Source: Desulfuromonas acetexigens (GTDB lineage: Bacteria; Desulfobacterota; Desulfuromonadia; Desulfuromonadales; Trichloromonadaceae). From it: 64,000 nucleotides of DNA. Each line of letters opens with the position of its first letter. The stretch's first letter is position 1. The notes below the pieces were generated by a model. It was not told the DNA's origin, did no database searches, and worked only from the letters and a program-made list of their open reading frames with translations. Positions 55,546 through 64,000 of the stretch are shown in pieces. The stretch is from positions 1 through 64,000 of the forward strand of contig NZ_FOJJ01000037.1 in NCBI RefSeq assembly GCF_900111775.1, read 5' to 3'. The position numbers were made by a program, and so were the translations under genes.

Positions 55546-55698
55546 GATTCAACCTGATGAGGGGGAGGGCTAGGAAGGAAGGCGGAACGACGGCCGCCGC
55601 CGAACCTAGGGGGAGTTATACCGGAAAAGCCTCTAGGGGGCAAGGGCACCGCCCCCGGCGTCTTCGAAGATTTTCTCCCAGGTTGGGTAAATTTTTCA

Positions 55699-55727
55699 TT
55701 GACAAGCGGACCATGGCACCCTATAGT
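55699..55727 (+). promoter_or_regulatory. Sigma-70 promoter of the initiator tRNA
   Basis: TTGACA (55699-55704) and TATAGT (55722-55727) are separated by exactly 17 bp. The tRNA begins 13 bp after the -10. Confidence 0.88.
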
Positions 55728-55739
55728 ACCCTTTCCTGA

Positions 55740-55816
<77 letters not shown>

Positions 55817-55828
55817 ATCAAAGACAAA

Positions 55829-55857
55829 GGGATCGGCCCAGCGCCGATCCCTTTTTT
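55829..55857 (+). terminator. Rho-independent terminator of the tRNA gene
   Basis: GGGATCGGC and GCCGATCCC form a 9-bp stem followed by T7. It also faces the converging kinase gene. Confidence 0.92.
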
Positions 55858-55888
55858 TGTCTTGTGCGCCGACGGCCCTTCCCTTCGG

Positions 55889-57964
55889 CTAGTCGCCCTC
55901 CGCATTCGGCAGCGGCTGCATGGGCAACTCGAAGCTGACCTTGGTCCCCAGCCCCGGCTCGCTTTCGACCCAGATCCTGCCCCCGTGCGCCTCGACGAAA
56001 TGCTTGGTGATGCTCATCCCCAGACCGGTGCCGCCGATCGAGGTGTTCGAGGCATCCCCCCGATAGAACTTGTCGTAGATCCGGCTGCGCTGCTCGGGGG
56101 TCATGCCGATCCCCTGGTCCTCCACGGAGACCTTGAGCCGATCGTCCGAACACTGAACGGTCATGCGGATCAACCCGCCTTCCGGCGAATATTTGTAGGC
56201 GTTGCTGAGCAGGTTGTCGAGAATCTGCTCCAGCTTGCGCCGGTCGACCCGCACCCGCCAGGATTCCTTGGGCAGGTGGAGCTTGAACAGATGGGGGCCA
56301 GCCCCATTCTGGTAGGGCCTGACCACCTGCTCGATGAGGGGGTTGAGCTCGCACTCGCTGACGAAAAGCTCCAGCGCCCGCCCCGACTCGATGCGGCTGA
56401 TGTCGAGCAGGTCGTCGACGATCTTCGAAAGGAGATCGGCCTTGTCGTAGATGTAGCCGAGGCTTTGTTGTTCCAACTCGGGGCTGAGATCCTCCCGCTG
56501 GTTCATCAGCAGCTCGGAAAAGCCGATGATCGCCGCCAGCGGCGTTTGCAGTTCGTGGGCGGCGGTGGAGACGAACTCCGATTTCATCCGCTCGATCTCC
56601 CGCTCCTGGGTCACGTTGCGCAGCACGGTAATCATCCCGGAAAGGAGCCCGTCGGCGGTGAGCAGGGGGGAAGTGCTCCCCTGATAAATCCATTCGCCGC
56701 CACCGACTGCGGGAAGGGCTACGTCGACCCGGGATTCTTCCGTCAGATCCCCCCGTAACGCCTCCAGCAACCGAGAATCAAAAATGACTTGGTCTAGGGC
56801 GAGACCCTGGGAATCGTAAAGACAGATACCTAAAAGCTCTTCGGCGGTGCGATTCATGAGAATGATGCGCTGCTCGGAATCGGTGACGATGAGTGGGTCA
56901 GCCACCGACTGGAGGATGCCGTCCATCTTGCCGCGGGCATCCTCGGCTTCGGCCAGGGCCTGGCGCATGGCCTCTTCGGCCCGGATGCGATCGGTGATGT
57001 CGAGGAAACTCTCCAGCAGATACCGGCGGTCGCCGAGCATGACCGGCGCCACGGTCTTGAGAATCGGCACGGAACTGCCGCCGGCCCGTTCCAGGGAACA
57101 TTCGGTGGTGTCGATACTCTTGCCGCCGTCGGTGATGGGACAACCGGCATGATCCTTGGCGCAGATGTAACTGAAGCATTCGGCGCCGAAGACTTTTTCC
57201 CGGGGGAGCTCAAGCATCTGCAAGGCATGATGATTGGCATCGACAATGCGGTGGCTTTGGGCGTCGATCAGGACGATGCCGGCCGGAACCGCCTCGAAAA
57301 TCGTCGCCAGACGGGCCTTGGCGTCGGCCAGCGCCTGCTCGCTGCGAATCCGCTCGGTGATGTCGTTGTAGACCAGCACCACCTGCTCGACCTCGCCGCT
57401 CTGGTTTTTGATGGGGGAACCGACGACATCGAAATAGCGTCCGCCCAGGTGCCATTTGCGACAGCTCGCCGCCACACCGGAACGCATCACCTTATCGAAG
57501 GCGCAGGCTTCCTGCCGGGCCTCGGGGGTGCAGATCAGGCCGCCGCAACAACGACCGACCAGTTCAGTCCCTTCCGGCAGAAAGAGCTCGCGCAGCTTGG
57601 CATTATAGGAGAGGACCCGGCCTTGATTATCGAGGACCATGATGCCGTTGCCCGCGGCCTGAAAAATGGCGTCGATCTCGTCCCGCGCCAGGGCCAACTC
57701 TACGTTCGTCTCCCGCAGGTTTTCCAGAATCCGCACAAAGGTGGTGCTGACGATCCCGATGGGATCGAGGCTCAGGAGCATCTCGTCGTCCAACTCCTCG
57801 GGGCGCAGCGGGCAGGTTCCCACCACCCCCAGCAGCTGATCAACCTTGTCGCGGATATAATGGATGCTCCGCGCTTGCCAGTCGCGCAGCCGGGCATTTT
57901 CTTCCCGCAGCCGGGCGATCTCCATCTCGACGCCTGGACCAGCGGTGGCGTGAATATCGTTCAT
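55889..57964 (-). CDS. Multi-PAS sensor histidine kinase linked to a sulfur-transport pair
   Basis: 691 residues. N-terminal coiled coil (15-40), three PAS domains (about 95-210, 220-335, 345-460), HisKA ('FVSTAAHELQTPLAAIIGFSEL') and HATPase with N box 'NLLSNAYKYSPEGG', G1 'VEDQGIGM' and 'GTGLGMSITKHFVEAHGG'. No membrane segment, so cytoplasmic. PAS1 has a Cys group ('GRCCGGLICTPEARQEAC') and PAS2 another ('CFSYICAKDHAGCPITDG'), suggesting a redox or metal cofactor. Overlaps tusA by 4 bp; no response regulator is adjacent. Confidence 0.9.
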   Translation of the reverse strand: MNDIHATAGPGVEMEIARLREENARLRDWQARSIHYIRDKVDQLLGVVGTCPLRPEELDDEMLLSLDPIGIVSTTFVRILENLRETNVELALARDEIDAIFQAAGNGIMVLDNQGRVLSYNAKLRELFLPEGTELVGRCCGGLICTPEARQEACAFDKVMRSGVAASCRKWHLGGRYFDVVGSPIKNQSGEVEQVVLVYNDITERIRSEQALADAKARLATIFEAVPAGIVLIDAQSHRIVDANHHALQMLELPREKVFGAECFSYICAKDHAGCPITDGGKSIDTTECSLERAGGSSVPILKTVAPVMLGDRRYLLESFLDITDRIRAEEAMRQALAEAEDARGKMDGILQSVADPLIVTDSEQRIILMNRTAEELLGICLYDSQGLALDQVIFDSRLLEALRGDLTEESRVDVALPAVGGGEWIYQGSTSPLLTADGLLSGMITVLRNVTQEREIERMKSEFVSTAAHELQTPLAAIIGFSELLMNQREDLSPELEQQSLGYIYDKADLLSKIVDDLLDISRIESGRALELFVSECELNPLIEQVVRPYQNGAGPHLFKLHLPKESWRVRVDRRKLEQILDNLLSNAYKYSPEGGLIRMTVQCSDDRLKVSVEDQGIGMTPEQRSRIYDKFYRGDASNTSIGGTGLGMSITKHFVEAHGGRIWVESEPGLGTKVSFELPMQPLPNAEGD

Positions 57965-58221
57965 ACTTGCTGCTCTTTAACGATCACGATCGTGTAATAG
58001 CCCTGCTCCTTGAGGACGCTGACCTCAAACCCCATACTCTTGACCATCGGCGGAATGGTGCCGGTGGCGTCACGGGCGTCGGTCTTCACGACCAAGCGCA
58101 AGGTTCCGGCCTTGAGCCGGTCGAAGTTGCCGTTGACTTCCTTGAGCGTCGTCAACAGGGTCGATGGGCAGACCTGCCCGCGAATGTCCAGTTCCAGTTC
58201 GTCCATAGGGGTCGCCGTCAT
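57961..58221 (-). CDS. TusA-family sulfurtransferase
   Basis: 86 residues from the ATG 58221 (AGGAGG). 'DIRGQVCPSTLLTTLKEV' holds the conserved C-P motif with Cys18, the persulfide carrier; 'GTIPPMVKSMGFEV' is the second family motif. It lies 18 bp downstream of a YeeE/YedE transporter, as in YedE-YedF pairs where TusA accepts sulfur from the imported compound. Also cotranscribed with the kinase. Confidence 0.92.
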   Translation of the reverse strand: MTATPMDELELDIRGQVCPSTLLTTLKEVNGNFDRLKAGTLRLVVKTDARDATGTIPPMVKSMGFEVSVLKEQGYYTIVIVKEQQV

Positions 58222-58239
58222 AGGCCCTCCTGTCCATCA

Positions 58240-59334
58240 TCAAATGACAAATTTACGCAGCAGCCGACTCCCCAACCAGGCTCCGGGAAAAAGTCCGGCG
58301 ACAAAGAGCAGACTTTGTCCGGCAAGAATGGGCAGCCCGCCCATGAGATGCCAGACGTTACAGGCCGGCGCCATCCGCGCCGAAAGTCCCATCAGCGTAC
58401 CACCAACAAAAGCCCAAAGACACTGTTTAATCGGGACGCGAGTGTAAAACCGCCACTCCCCCAAACGCAGCGCCGAGCAGGCCGATCCGCAGAGAATGCC
58501 CGCAATCAACGGAAACTGGGCGAGGGCGATGCCGTCCAGACGCGGACCGGGACCGCCGCGCAGAGGAATGCCCCAAAGAGGATGAATGAAATTCAGTGGC
58601 TCCGTAGCGAAAAAGGCCAAATTCGCCACATGTCCGGGAATGAACAGAGCTTCCAGCATTCCGGCGAGTTTGGCGTAGGCGGTCGTCACCCCCATGGGCA
58701 TGCCGATGACCAGGGCCGATGCGCAACTCAAAAGGGCCAGCCAAAGAGCGGCCTTCCAGGGCTGCAGATGGCCTTCGGCGTAGCTTTTCTGATGCAGCAA
58801 TCCCTGCTGCCACCAGCGGCACAGAAAGAAACAAACAACAACGGCGAGCGGCGCCAGAAGCAGCGCCGGGGAAAGATCGAGCATCTGCGGCAAGGTGACG
58901 GAGGCGGAGAGAGTGCCTCGCCGCGCCAGCTTCGCCCACCAAGGGTGAATTTCGGCATAAAGAGCGCTCCCCGCCAGCAGCCCGGCGAAGGCGACCAGAC
59001 TGGTCAGCCGTCCTGCGGCCATTTTGTAGAGGGTGCCAACCACGCAACCGCCGGCCAGAACCATACCGATGCCGAAGAGCAGCCCCCCCAGGGGATTGAC
59101 CAGGGACGGCGGGCCAAAGAGGGGAAAGGGGACGGCCAGCAGACCGAGCAGGCGACCGACCTCATAGAGCGGCATGGCGACCACCGCCAAGAGCAGCAGA
59201 ATGCGCAGCATCCGCCCCTGGCGGAAGAGAAAAAGATCGCGAAAGGCGCCGGCCAGACAGAAGTCGGAACGATGCATGACAAAGCCAGCGGCGCTGCCGA
59301 TGGCAAAGAGTGTAAAAGCCAAAAACCAGATCAT
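58240..59334 (-). CDS. YeeE/YedE family sulfur-compound transporter
   Basis: 364 residues, about nine hydrophobic helices. Conserved Cys motifs of TsuA-type thiosulfate channels: 'RSDFCLAGAFRDLFLF', 'LAGGCVVGTLYKMAAG' and 'MAPACNVWHLMGG'. These three Cys relay thiosulfate by transient S-H-S interaction. With TusA this fits uptake of thiosulfate or selenium-like compounds. First gene of the operon. Confidence 0.9.
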   Translation of the reverse strand: MIWFLAFTLFAIGSAAGFVMHRSDFCLAGAFRDLFLFRQGRMLRILLLLAVVAMPLYEVGRLLGLLAVPFPLFGPPSLVNPLGGLLFGIGMVLAGGCVVGTLYKMAAGRLTSLVAFAGLLAGSALYAEIHPWWAKLARRGTLSASVTLPQMLDLSPALLLAPLAVVVCFFLCRWWQQGLLHQKSYAEGHLQPWKAALWLALLSCASALVIGMPMGVTTAYAKLAGMLEALFIPGHVANLAFFATEPLNFIHPLWGIPLRGGPGPRLDGIALAQFPLIAGILCGSACSALRLGEWRFYTRVPIKQCLWAFVGGTLMGLSARMAPACNVWHLMGGLPILAGQSLLFVAGLFPGAWLGSRLLRKFVI

Positions 59335-59367
59335 AAAAGGATTCCGGCGCCCCTGGGGCGCGCAGGA

Positions 59368-60339
59368 CTATTTCAGCAGGTAACCGTCGATCATCGCCAC
59401 CAGCTCGGTGATCTGCGGCTTACTGATGTAACCGTCGGCGCCGACCTGCTGGCAATGGAAGACCATCTGTTCGGTGATCAGCGAGGAGAACATGATCACC
59501 GGGATGTGCTTGAGCAAGGGGTCCTCTTTGACCCGGCGGCAGAGGGTCAGACCGTCCAGCTTGGGCATCTCGATATCGGAAATCAGCAGGTCGAAGAGTT
59601 GATCCTCACCGCCGTCGCCGTTCTTCAGATTTTTCTTGCGCACGAGAATTTCATCGTAACAGGCCTCGCCGTCGACAAAGGCACAAATCTGCGTGTAACC
59701 CGAAGAGTGGAGAATGCGCAGGATGCTCTCCCGGATGATGGCCGAATCCTCGGCCATAAAGAGGCGACATTGGCCGCGCCGTTCTTCCAGGCTGAGTTCC
59801 GTCGGCGCTGAAACAGGGACCGCTTCCGGAGCCGTGTAGGAGAGTCCCGCCTCGGGGTCGAGTTCGGCGACGATATGTTCGAGATCGACGATGAGGATCT
59901 CGCGGCCGTCGATCTCGAAGCTGCCGGTGAAACGGGGCCGATAGCGGCCGATGAAGGCGGACAGTGGCTGGATCTGCTTCCAGGAAACCCGGTGGATCTG
60001 ATTCACGCCGTCGACCAGAAAGCCGTTGACACAGCGATTGAATTCACAGACCAGCACTACCTGGCGTCCGGCGGTCGGCGCCGCCTCACCGGGGTTGCGG
60101 CGCAGGTGGACATTGAGGTCGATGAGGGGGATGGTGTTGCCGCGCACCAGAAAGGTACCGACCACCGACGGCGGGCTTTCCGGCAGGATGGTGGTCTTGG
60201 CTTCGTCGTAGGGGATGATCTCCCGCAGCTTGTGAACGTTGATGCCGAAAGATTGGGAGCCGAGATAGAATTCGATGAGTTCGATCTCGTTGGTTCCGCT
60301 TTCCAGAAGAATACCCTGCTTTTCCGCTACCGTGCTCAT
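59368..60339 (-). CDS. cheV: Chemotaxis protein CheV (CheW-receiver fusion)
   Basis: 323 residues from the ATG 60339 (GAGGAG upstream). CheW-like domain 1-165 ('EFYLGSQSFGINVHKLREI', 'VVGTFLVRGNTIPLIDLNVHL', 'REILIVDLEHIVAEL') and receiver 180-320 with 'FMAEDSAII', phospho-Asp in 'LLISDIEMPKLDG' and 'YISKPQI'. Adapts receptor-kinase coupling by phosphorylation. It lies next to two chemoreceptor genes on the same strand. Confidence 0.94.
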   Translation of the reverse strand: MSTVAEKQGILLESGTNEIELIEFYLGSQSFGINVHKLREIIPYDEAKTTILPESPPSVVGTFLVRGNTIPLIDLNVHLRRNPGEAAPTAGRQVVLVCEFNRCVNGFLVDGVNQIHRVSWKQIQPLSAFIGRYRPRFTGSFEIDGREILIVDLEHIVAELDPEAGLSYTAPEAVPVSAPTELSLEERRGQCRLFMAEDSAIIRESILRILHSSGYTQICAFVDGEACYDEILVRKKNLKNGDGGEDQLFDLLISDIEMPKLDGLTLCRRVKEDPLLKHIPVIMFSSLITEQMVFHCQQVGADGYISKPQITELVAMIDGYLLK

Positions 60340-60390
60340 TGCGCGACTCCTCTTCGAACGCCCGTGAAGGACGTTCAGCCGGAAAGAAAT

Positions 60391-60414
60391 GGGAGGGGTG
60401 CGATTACCCCTCCC
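60391..60414 (-). terminator. Rho-independent terminator of the 60445 chemoreceptor
   Basis: GGGAGGGGT and ACCCCTCCC form a 9-bp stem, followed on the minus strand by ATTTCTTT. It separates the receptor from cheV. Confidence 0.75.
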
Positions 60415-60444
60415 CGAAAGGACAAACCGTTCCGCCTGCGGCGA

Positions 60445-62196
60445 CTACTCGTCATACCCCAGAACCAGGGACGGAGACCGTCCGCTGGAAGAGGATCTCC
60501 CCGCATCGCCTTTAATCTTGAACCGCCGCAGCATCTCTTGCATATGTGCGGCATGGGAAGCGAGTTCCTGGGCAGCGGCGGCACTCTCTTCGGCGTTGGC
60601 GGTGTTCTGCTGGGTTACCTGATCGATTTGACCGAGCCCGATGTTGATTTCCGAGATGCCTTGCGCCTGTTCATTGGAGGACGCGGCGATCTCGGCGACG
60701 AGATCGGTCACCTTGCCAATGCCACCGACGATTTCGCCAAGCGCCTCGGCCGTCTTGTCGGCGATCTGGGAACCGGAGGTAACCTTCGTGACCGAACCTT
60801 CGATCAGATCCGCGGTCTCCCGGGCAGCTTTGGCGCTGCGCGCCGCCAGGTTCCGCACCTCTTCGGCAACCACCGCGAAACCCTTGCCGTGCTGACCGGC
60901 CCGGGCAGCTTCCACCGCCGCGTTCAACGCCAGAAGATTGGTCTGGAAGGCGATTTCGTCGATCGTCTTGATGATTTTGGAGATATTCTGGCTGGAAGCG
61001 TTGATTTCGGCCATCGCCTCGATCATTTCCATCATATGGGCGTTGCCCCCTGCCGCTGACTGGCGGGCCTGTTCCGCCAGCTTGCTGGCCTGGCCGGCAT
61101 TTTCGGCGTTACGGCTTGTCTGTGAACCCATTTCATGCATGGTGCTGGTGATTTCCTCCAGCGACGCGGCCGATTCGGTCGCGCCCTGGGATAAGGACTG
61201 GCTGGCATCGGACACCTGGAAGCTCCCCGAGTTGATCTGATCCCCAAGCACCTGGATCTGAGACATCACTCCATTGAGATCTTGCCCCATTTTTTTCAGA
61301 GCATTACGAATGACGTCCTGCTGATCGTGGGGATGCACTTCAAAACTCAAATCTCCGGCCGCCAATTTTGTCAAAGACCCGACAATTTCCTTTTCCAGGG
61401 TCTCGGAAAAGTCATCGATCGATGCGGCGATCTGACCGATTTCATCCTTCTGGTGCAGATGGAGGCGCTGGCCCAGATGCCCCTTGCCCAATTCCGTCAT
61501 GATATGGACCAAACGCTCCAGCGGCTGCCGCACCATGCGCCCCAACAACAGTATAACGCCGAGGGTGGCCGCCAGCAGACCGCCCACGCCGGTGACAACC
61601 CCGGTCAACAGGCTGTCCTGGCGCGCTTCGCTCAAGGCGGCGGCGACCCGCTGCTCCCCTTGGCGCAGTTTCTCAAGGGTGAACCGCACATAAAGTATGC
61701 CCGACACGCTCCCCACCTTGGCGTCATCATGACATTCCAGACACTTTGCCTCCATGATCTGGGGCCGCATGACCAAAAGGGCATCGCCCTCTTCCTGCTG
61801 CACGACCTCGGACGAGGTTCCGGCAAGGCCGGTATACTCCGTCATCTTCCCTTTCCTGGCCGGGTCGCTGGTATAGTGGATAGTGCCTTGCGGGTCGGTC
61901 AAGCCGACCTCCAGGACGCCATGCACCTTTCCCAGATTTTCAATCAACTCATCGAAAACATCCATCTCTCCTCGTTCGAGAGAACCGGCGGTCCCCGCCT
62001 CCAAACTGGCGAAGACACTGCGCGCCTGATCCTGAACCCCTTCCCGCAAGGTCGTCAGGGTATCCTTGCCGCTGGCCTCCAGCAGGAGATTGCTGCGCCA
62101 AGTGCCAACCAGGGTACTGACGATAAAGACCGCCGCCAGCACCAACGATAGAAAACCGCCGACCTTCGCTTGAATACTGTTCCTGTTCAATGACAT
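60445..62196 (-). CDS. Methyl-accepting chemotaxis protein with periplasmic heme-binding motif
   Basis: 583 residues from the ATG 62196 (GAGGAG). TM1 at 12-30, periplasmic domain 35-195, TM2 about 197-219, HAMP 220-270, then the signalling hairpin with '[21 protein letters not shown]'. The periplasmic domain contains C-L-E-C-H (152-156), a class c heme attachment site, after '[11 protein letters not shown]'. Such c-heme PAS/dCache-like sensors occur in Geobacter for redox or NO sensing. It is followed by a terminator and then cheV. Confidence 0.94.
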   Translation of the reverse strand: MSLNRNSIQAKVGGFLSLVLAAVFIVSTLVGTWRSNLLLEASGKDTLTTLREGVQDQARSVFASLEAGTAGSLERGEMDVFDELIENLGKVHGVLEVGLTDPQGTIHYTSDPARKGKMTEYTGLAGTSSEVVQQEEGDALLVMRPQIMEAKCLECHDDAKVGSVSGILYVRFTLEKLRQGEQRVAAALSEARQDSLLTGVVTGVGGLLAATLGVILLLGRMVRQPLERLVHIMTELGKGHLGQRLHLHQKDEIGQIAASIDDFSETLEKEIVGSLTKLAAGDLSFEVHPHDQQDVIRNALKKMGQDLNGVMSQIQVLGDQINSGSFQVSDASQSLSQGATESAASLEEITSTMHEMGSQTSRNAENAGQASKLAEQARQSAAGGNAHMMEMIEAMAEINASSQNISKIIKTIDEIAFQTNLLALNAAVEAARAGQHGKGFAVVAEEVRNLAARSAKAARETADLIEGSVTKVTSGSQIADKTAEALGEIVGGIGKVTDLVAEIAASSNEQAQGISEINIGLGQIDQVTQQNTANAEESAAAAQELASHAAHMQEMLRRFKIKGDAGRSSSSGRSPSLVLGYDE

Positions 62197-62501
62197 AAGG
62201 CAATCTCCTCTTTTTCTGGCCCGAACCCGCGAAACACTTCGACACTGGGGAGAATGAAAAGCAATTAACATACCATAGCGCTAAACAATCCCCCAAAAAA
62301 GCAAATGAGAACATCGCAAGCTGTTTCAGCCAGAAAAAACATCAAGAAATCAATCGGATTGCCACCGTAAGTATTCTGGTGCCTTATCAACAGAAGCGAT
62401 GGCTGATTATATTCAAGCCGTCGGCAATCGAGCTATTCGAGAGAATCAAATATAATATCTGTCAAAAATTTGTTCGTACCCCGTCAATACGGCCCCCCTT
62501 C
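62197..62501 (-). other. 305-bp AT-rich intergenic region between two chemoreceptor genes
   Basis: No ORF with a ribosome site. It should hold the promoter of the 60445 receptor and the 3' end of the 62502 receptor transcript. Minus-strand TATAAT-like sequences occur near 62405 and 62448, and a TTGACA near 62459, but no pair with 16-18 bp spacing is convincing. I see no sigma-28 promoter. Confidence 0.5.
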
Positions 62502-64000
62502 CTATCGCGAAGACCAGCCCGAATCCAACAGCGGCTGCGTTCCCGGAGCCAACATCCGGGTTCCTGCGCCTGGACCAGGCCGGTGACACAGAACAAACCG
62601 CGCCAGCATTTGGCGCAACTGCTGAGCCTGGGACGACAGTTCCTCGGCGGCGGCCGCGCTCTCCTCGGCGGTGGCGGTATTTTTCTGGGTGACGCCATCA
62701 ATCTGACCCAGACCTAAATTGACCTGATTGATCCCCTCCGCCTGCTCGCTGGAGGCCGCCTTGATTTCGGCGATCAGATCACTGACCTTGCCCACCACGT
62801 CGAGAATTTCGGCAAAAGCCGACGCCGTTTCATCAGCGATGCGGGAACCGTTGCGCGTTTTCTCCACCGATCCCGCAATCAGTTCGGCCGTCTCCTGGGC
62901 GGCCTTGGCGCTGCGCGCCGCGAGGTTGCGCACCTCCTCGGCGACCACCGCGAAGCCCTTGCCGTGTTGGCCGGCTCGGGCCGCCTCGACCGCCGCGTTC
63001 AGAGCGAGCAGGTTGGTCTGAAAGGCGATTTCATCGATCGACTTGATAATGCGCGAAATGTTCTGGCCGGCAGCGTTGATCTCGCTCATCGCCGCGACCA
63101 TGTCGCGCATCCGGCCATTGCCCTTTTGCGCGAAATCCCGTGCCTCGGTGGCGAGAAGATGGGCCTCGGCGGCGTGGTCGGCGTTCAGTCGGGTCTGCGC
63201 CGTCAACTCGTTGAGCGAGGCGGAAATTTCCTCCAAGGAACTGGCGGTGGTGCTCGCCCCTTCCGAGAGATCCTGGCTGGAGTCGGCGACCTGGGCGCTG
63301 GCCGCGTTGATCTGGACCGAAGCCGTCTGAATTTCCCCAAGGACGCCGTTCATATCCGCCAAGGTTTTTTCCAGGGCCTGGCGCACCCTGTCCTCTTCAT
63401 CAACGGGCCGGACTTGTGCATCGAGCCGACCGGCAGCCATGGCCTGCAAGGCGCCCACGACCTCCTTTTCAAGATCCTCGGCAAAATCGTTCAAGGCGTG
63501 CGCCATGTCGCTGAACTCGTCGTTGCGCCGACCCACGTCGAGCCGGGCATGAACCCGGCCATTTTTCAAGGCTTCGGCCATGGCGACGGTCTTTTTCAGG
63601 GGGGCGAGGATGTCCCGGGCGAAACGGATGAAGAGCACGGCCACCAAGACGACGGTCAGCAGGAAGGAAACCAGCAGCAACAAGCGGGCCGCGCGAGCCT
63701 CATCCCTTAATTGGGTCTGAGCGGCCTGGGCAATGCGTTCCGCCTCGACTGTGACCCGCTCCAATTCCAGGCGGTTTTCCGCGACCCGCGCGCCGATCTG
63801 CTCGGACAGGCTGCCGAGGGTGCGGGAGATGAACCAATACATGCCGGTCATGGCGACCACCGTCGCTCCCTGCTTGCGGACGAACTCCTCGCTCCCCCGT
63901 TCGGCGGCAAAGATTTCCGGCAGTTCATATTCGAGCAGAACAGCGATGTCATTGAAGTTTTCCGCCACCTGCCGGCCCAGGGTCAAGTCTTTGGTGCCGG
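62502..64000 (-). CDS. Methyl-accepting chemotaxis protein, 5' end beyond window
   Basis: The frame stays open to the window edge, so the N-terminus and TM1 are missing. Visible: periplasmic part rich in charged helix ('[19 protein letters not shown]'), TM2 ('[19 protein letters not shown]'), HAMP ('[20 protein letters not shown]') and signalling hairpin with '[20 protein letters not shown]', the same subclass as the 60445 receptor. C-terminus has an unusual Gly/Pro-rich extension after 'QLRQMLARF'. No heme motif in the visible part. Confidence 0.92.
   Translation of the reverse strand, partial: GTKDLTLGRQVAENFNDIAVLLEYELPEIFAAERGSEEFVRKQGATVVAMTGMYWFISRTLGSLSEQIGARVAENRLELERVTVEAERIAQAAQTQLRDEARAARLLLLVSFLLTVVLVAVLFIRFARDILAPLKKTVAMAEALKNGRVHARLDVGRRNDEFSDMAHALNDFAEDLEKEVVGALQAMAAGRLDAQVRPVDEEDRVRQALEKTLADMNGVLGEIQTASVQINAASAQVADSSQDLSEGASTTASSLEEISASLNELTAQTRLNADHAAEAHLLATEARDFAQKGNGRMRDMVAAMSEINAAGQNISRIIKSIDEIAFQTNLLALNAAVEAARAGQHGKGFAVVAEEVRNLAARSAKAAQETAELIAGSVEKTRNGSRIADETASAFAEILDVVGKVSDLIAEIKAASSEQAEGINQVNLGLGQIDGVTQKNTATAEESAAAAEELSSQAQQLRQMLARFVLCHRPGPGAGTRMLAPGTQPLLDSGWSSR

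Overview
This is a GC-rich chromosomal segment from an anaerobic, probably metal- or sulfur-respiring member of the Desulfuromonadota (Geobacter/Desulfuromonas/Pelobacter type). The evidence is gene content: a ten-heme c-type cytochrome, a chemoreceptor with a periplasmic heme-binding motif, a two-gene DUF2339/DUF3999 envelope pair, ATP-type PEP carboxykinase, a CheC-containing chemotaxis operon, a TusA/YeeE sulfur-transport pair and a selenouridine synthase. No marker gene here fixes the genus. Most genes lie on the minus strand in tight operons with many 4-bp ATGA overlaps.

Left edge (1-3360), accessory. The window opens in the end of what looks like an IS66-family element abutting a broken TIR-domain gene. 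Next come an inverted-repeat element, a ParE/Phd-type toxin-antitoxin pair with a perfect palindromic operator, and then an AT-rich relic integron: two attC-like sites (1150-1266, 1614-1725), two single-gene cassettes of unknown function, a probable attI junction carrying an inverted-repeat insertion, and an integron integrase pseudogene (2752-3125) that has lost its middle. The cassettes lie at the 3' side of intI and read in the same direction, as in 'reverse' integrons. One cassette protein carries an R-x4-H motif reminiscent of HEPN RNases. This block is the most unusual part of the window.

Core region 1 (3361-26311). A minus-strand operon glmU-glmS-clc-pcrA-DUF454 links amino-sugar synthesis, a ClC transporter and a repair helicase. 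Then follow a coiled-coil protein plus a B12/radical SAM protein, a thioredoxin-fold protein lacking its first active-site Cys, an MshEN-receiver fusion, a heat-shock cluster (clpB and two hsp20 genes with a possible sigma-54-type control region), the cytochrome, the DUF3999/DUF2339 pair, a sigma-54 activator and a Gdx-type SMR exporter.

Core region 2 (26449-41325). A radical SAM protein and small envelope proteins precede a second accessory patch (28290-30202) with VapBC-like and HigBA-like toxin-antitoxin pairs. After it come a sugar nucleotidyltransferase, Hsp33, a lipoprotein with a heterodimeric ABC exporter, a Gx/NusG-II/ApbE cluster suggestive of flavin-linked membrane redox chemistry, rimO, yajQ and lolA. 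Two intergenic repeat families occur here; one has its second copy at the left edge.

Core region 3 (41453-64000). A chemotaxis operon (cheR-mcp-cheW-cheY-cheA-cheC in transcription order), thiL-lon, pckA, rhlE, mnmH and an initiator tRNA-Met with a clear promoter and terminator are followed by a sulfur-transport/sensor-kinase operon, cheV and two chemoreceptors, the last running off the window.
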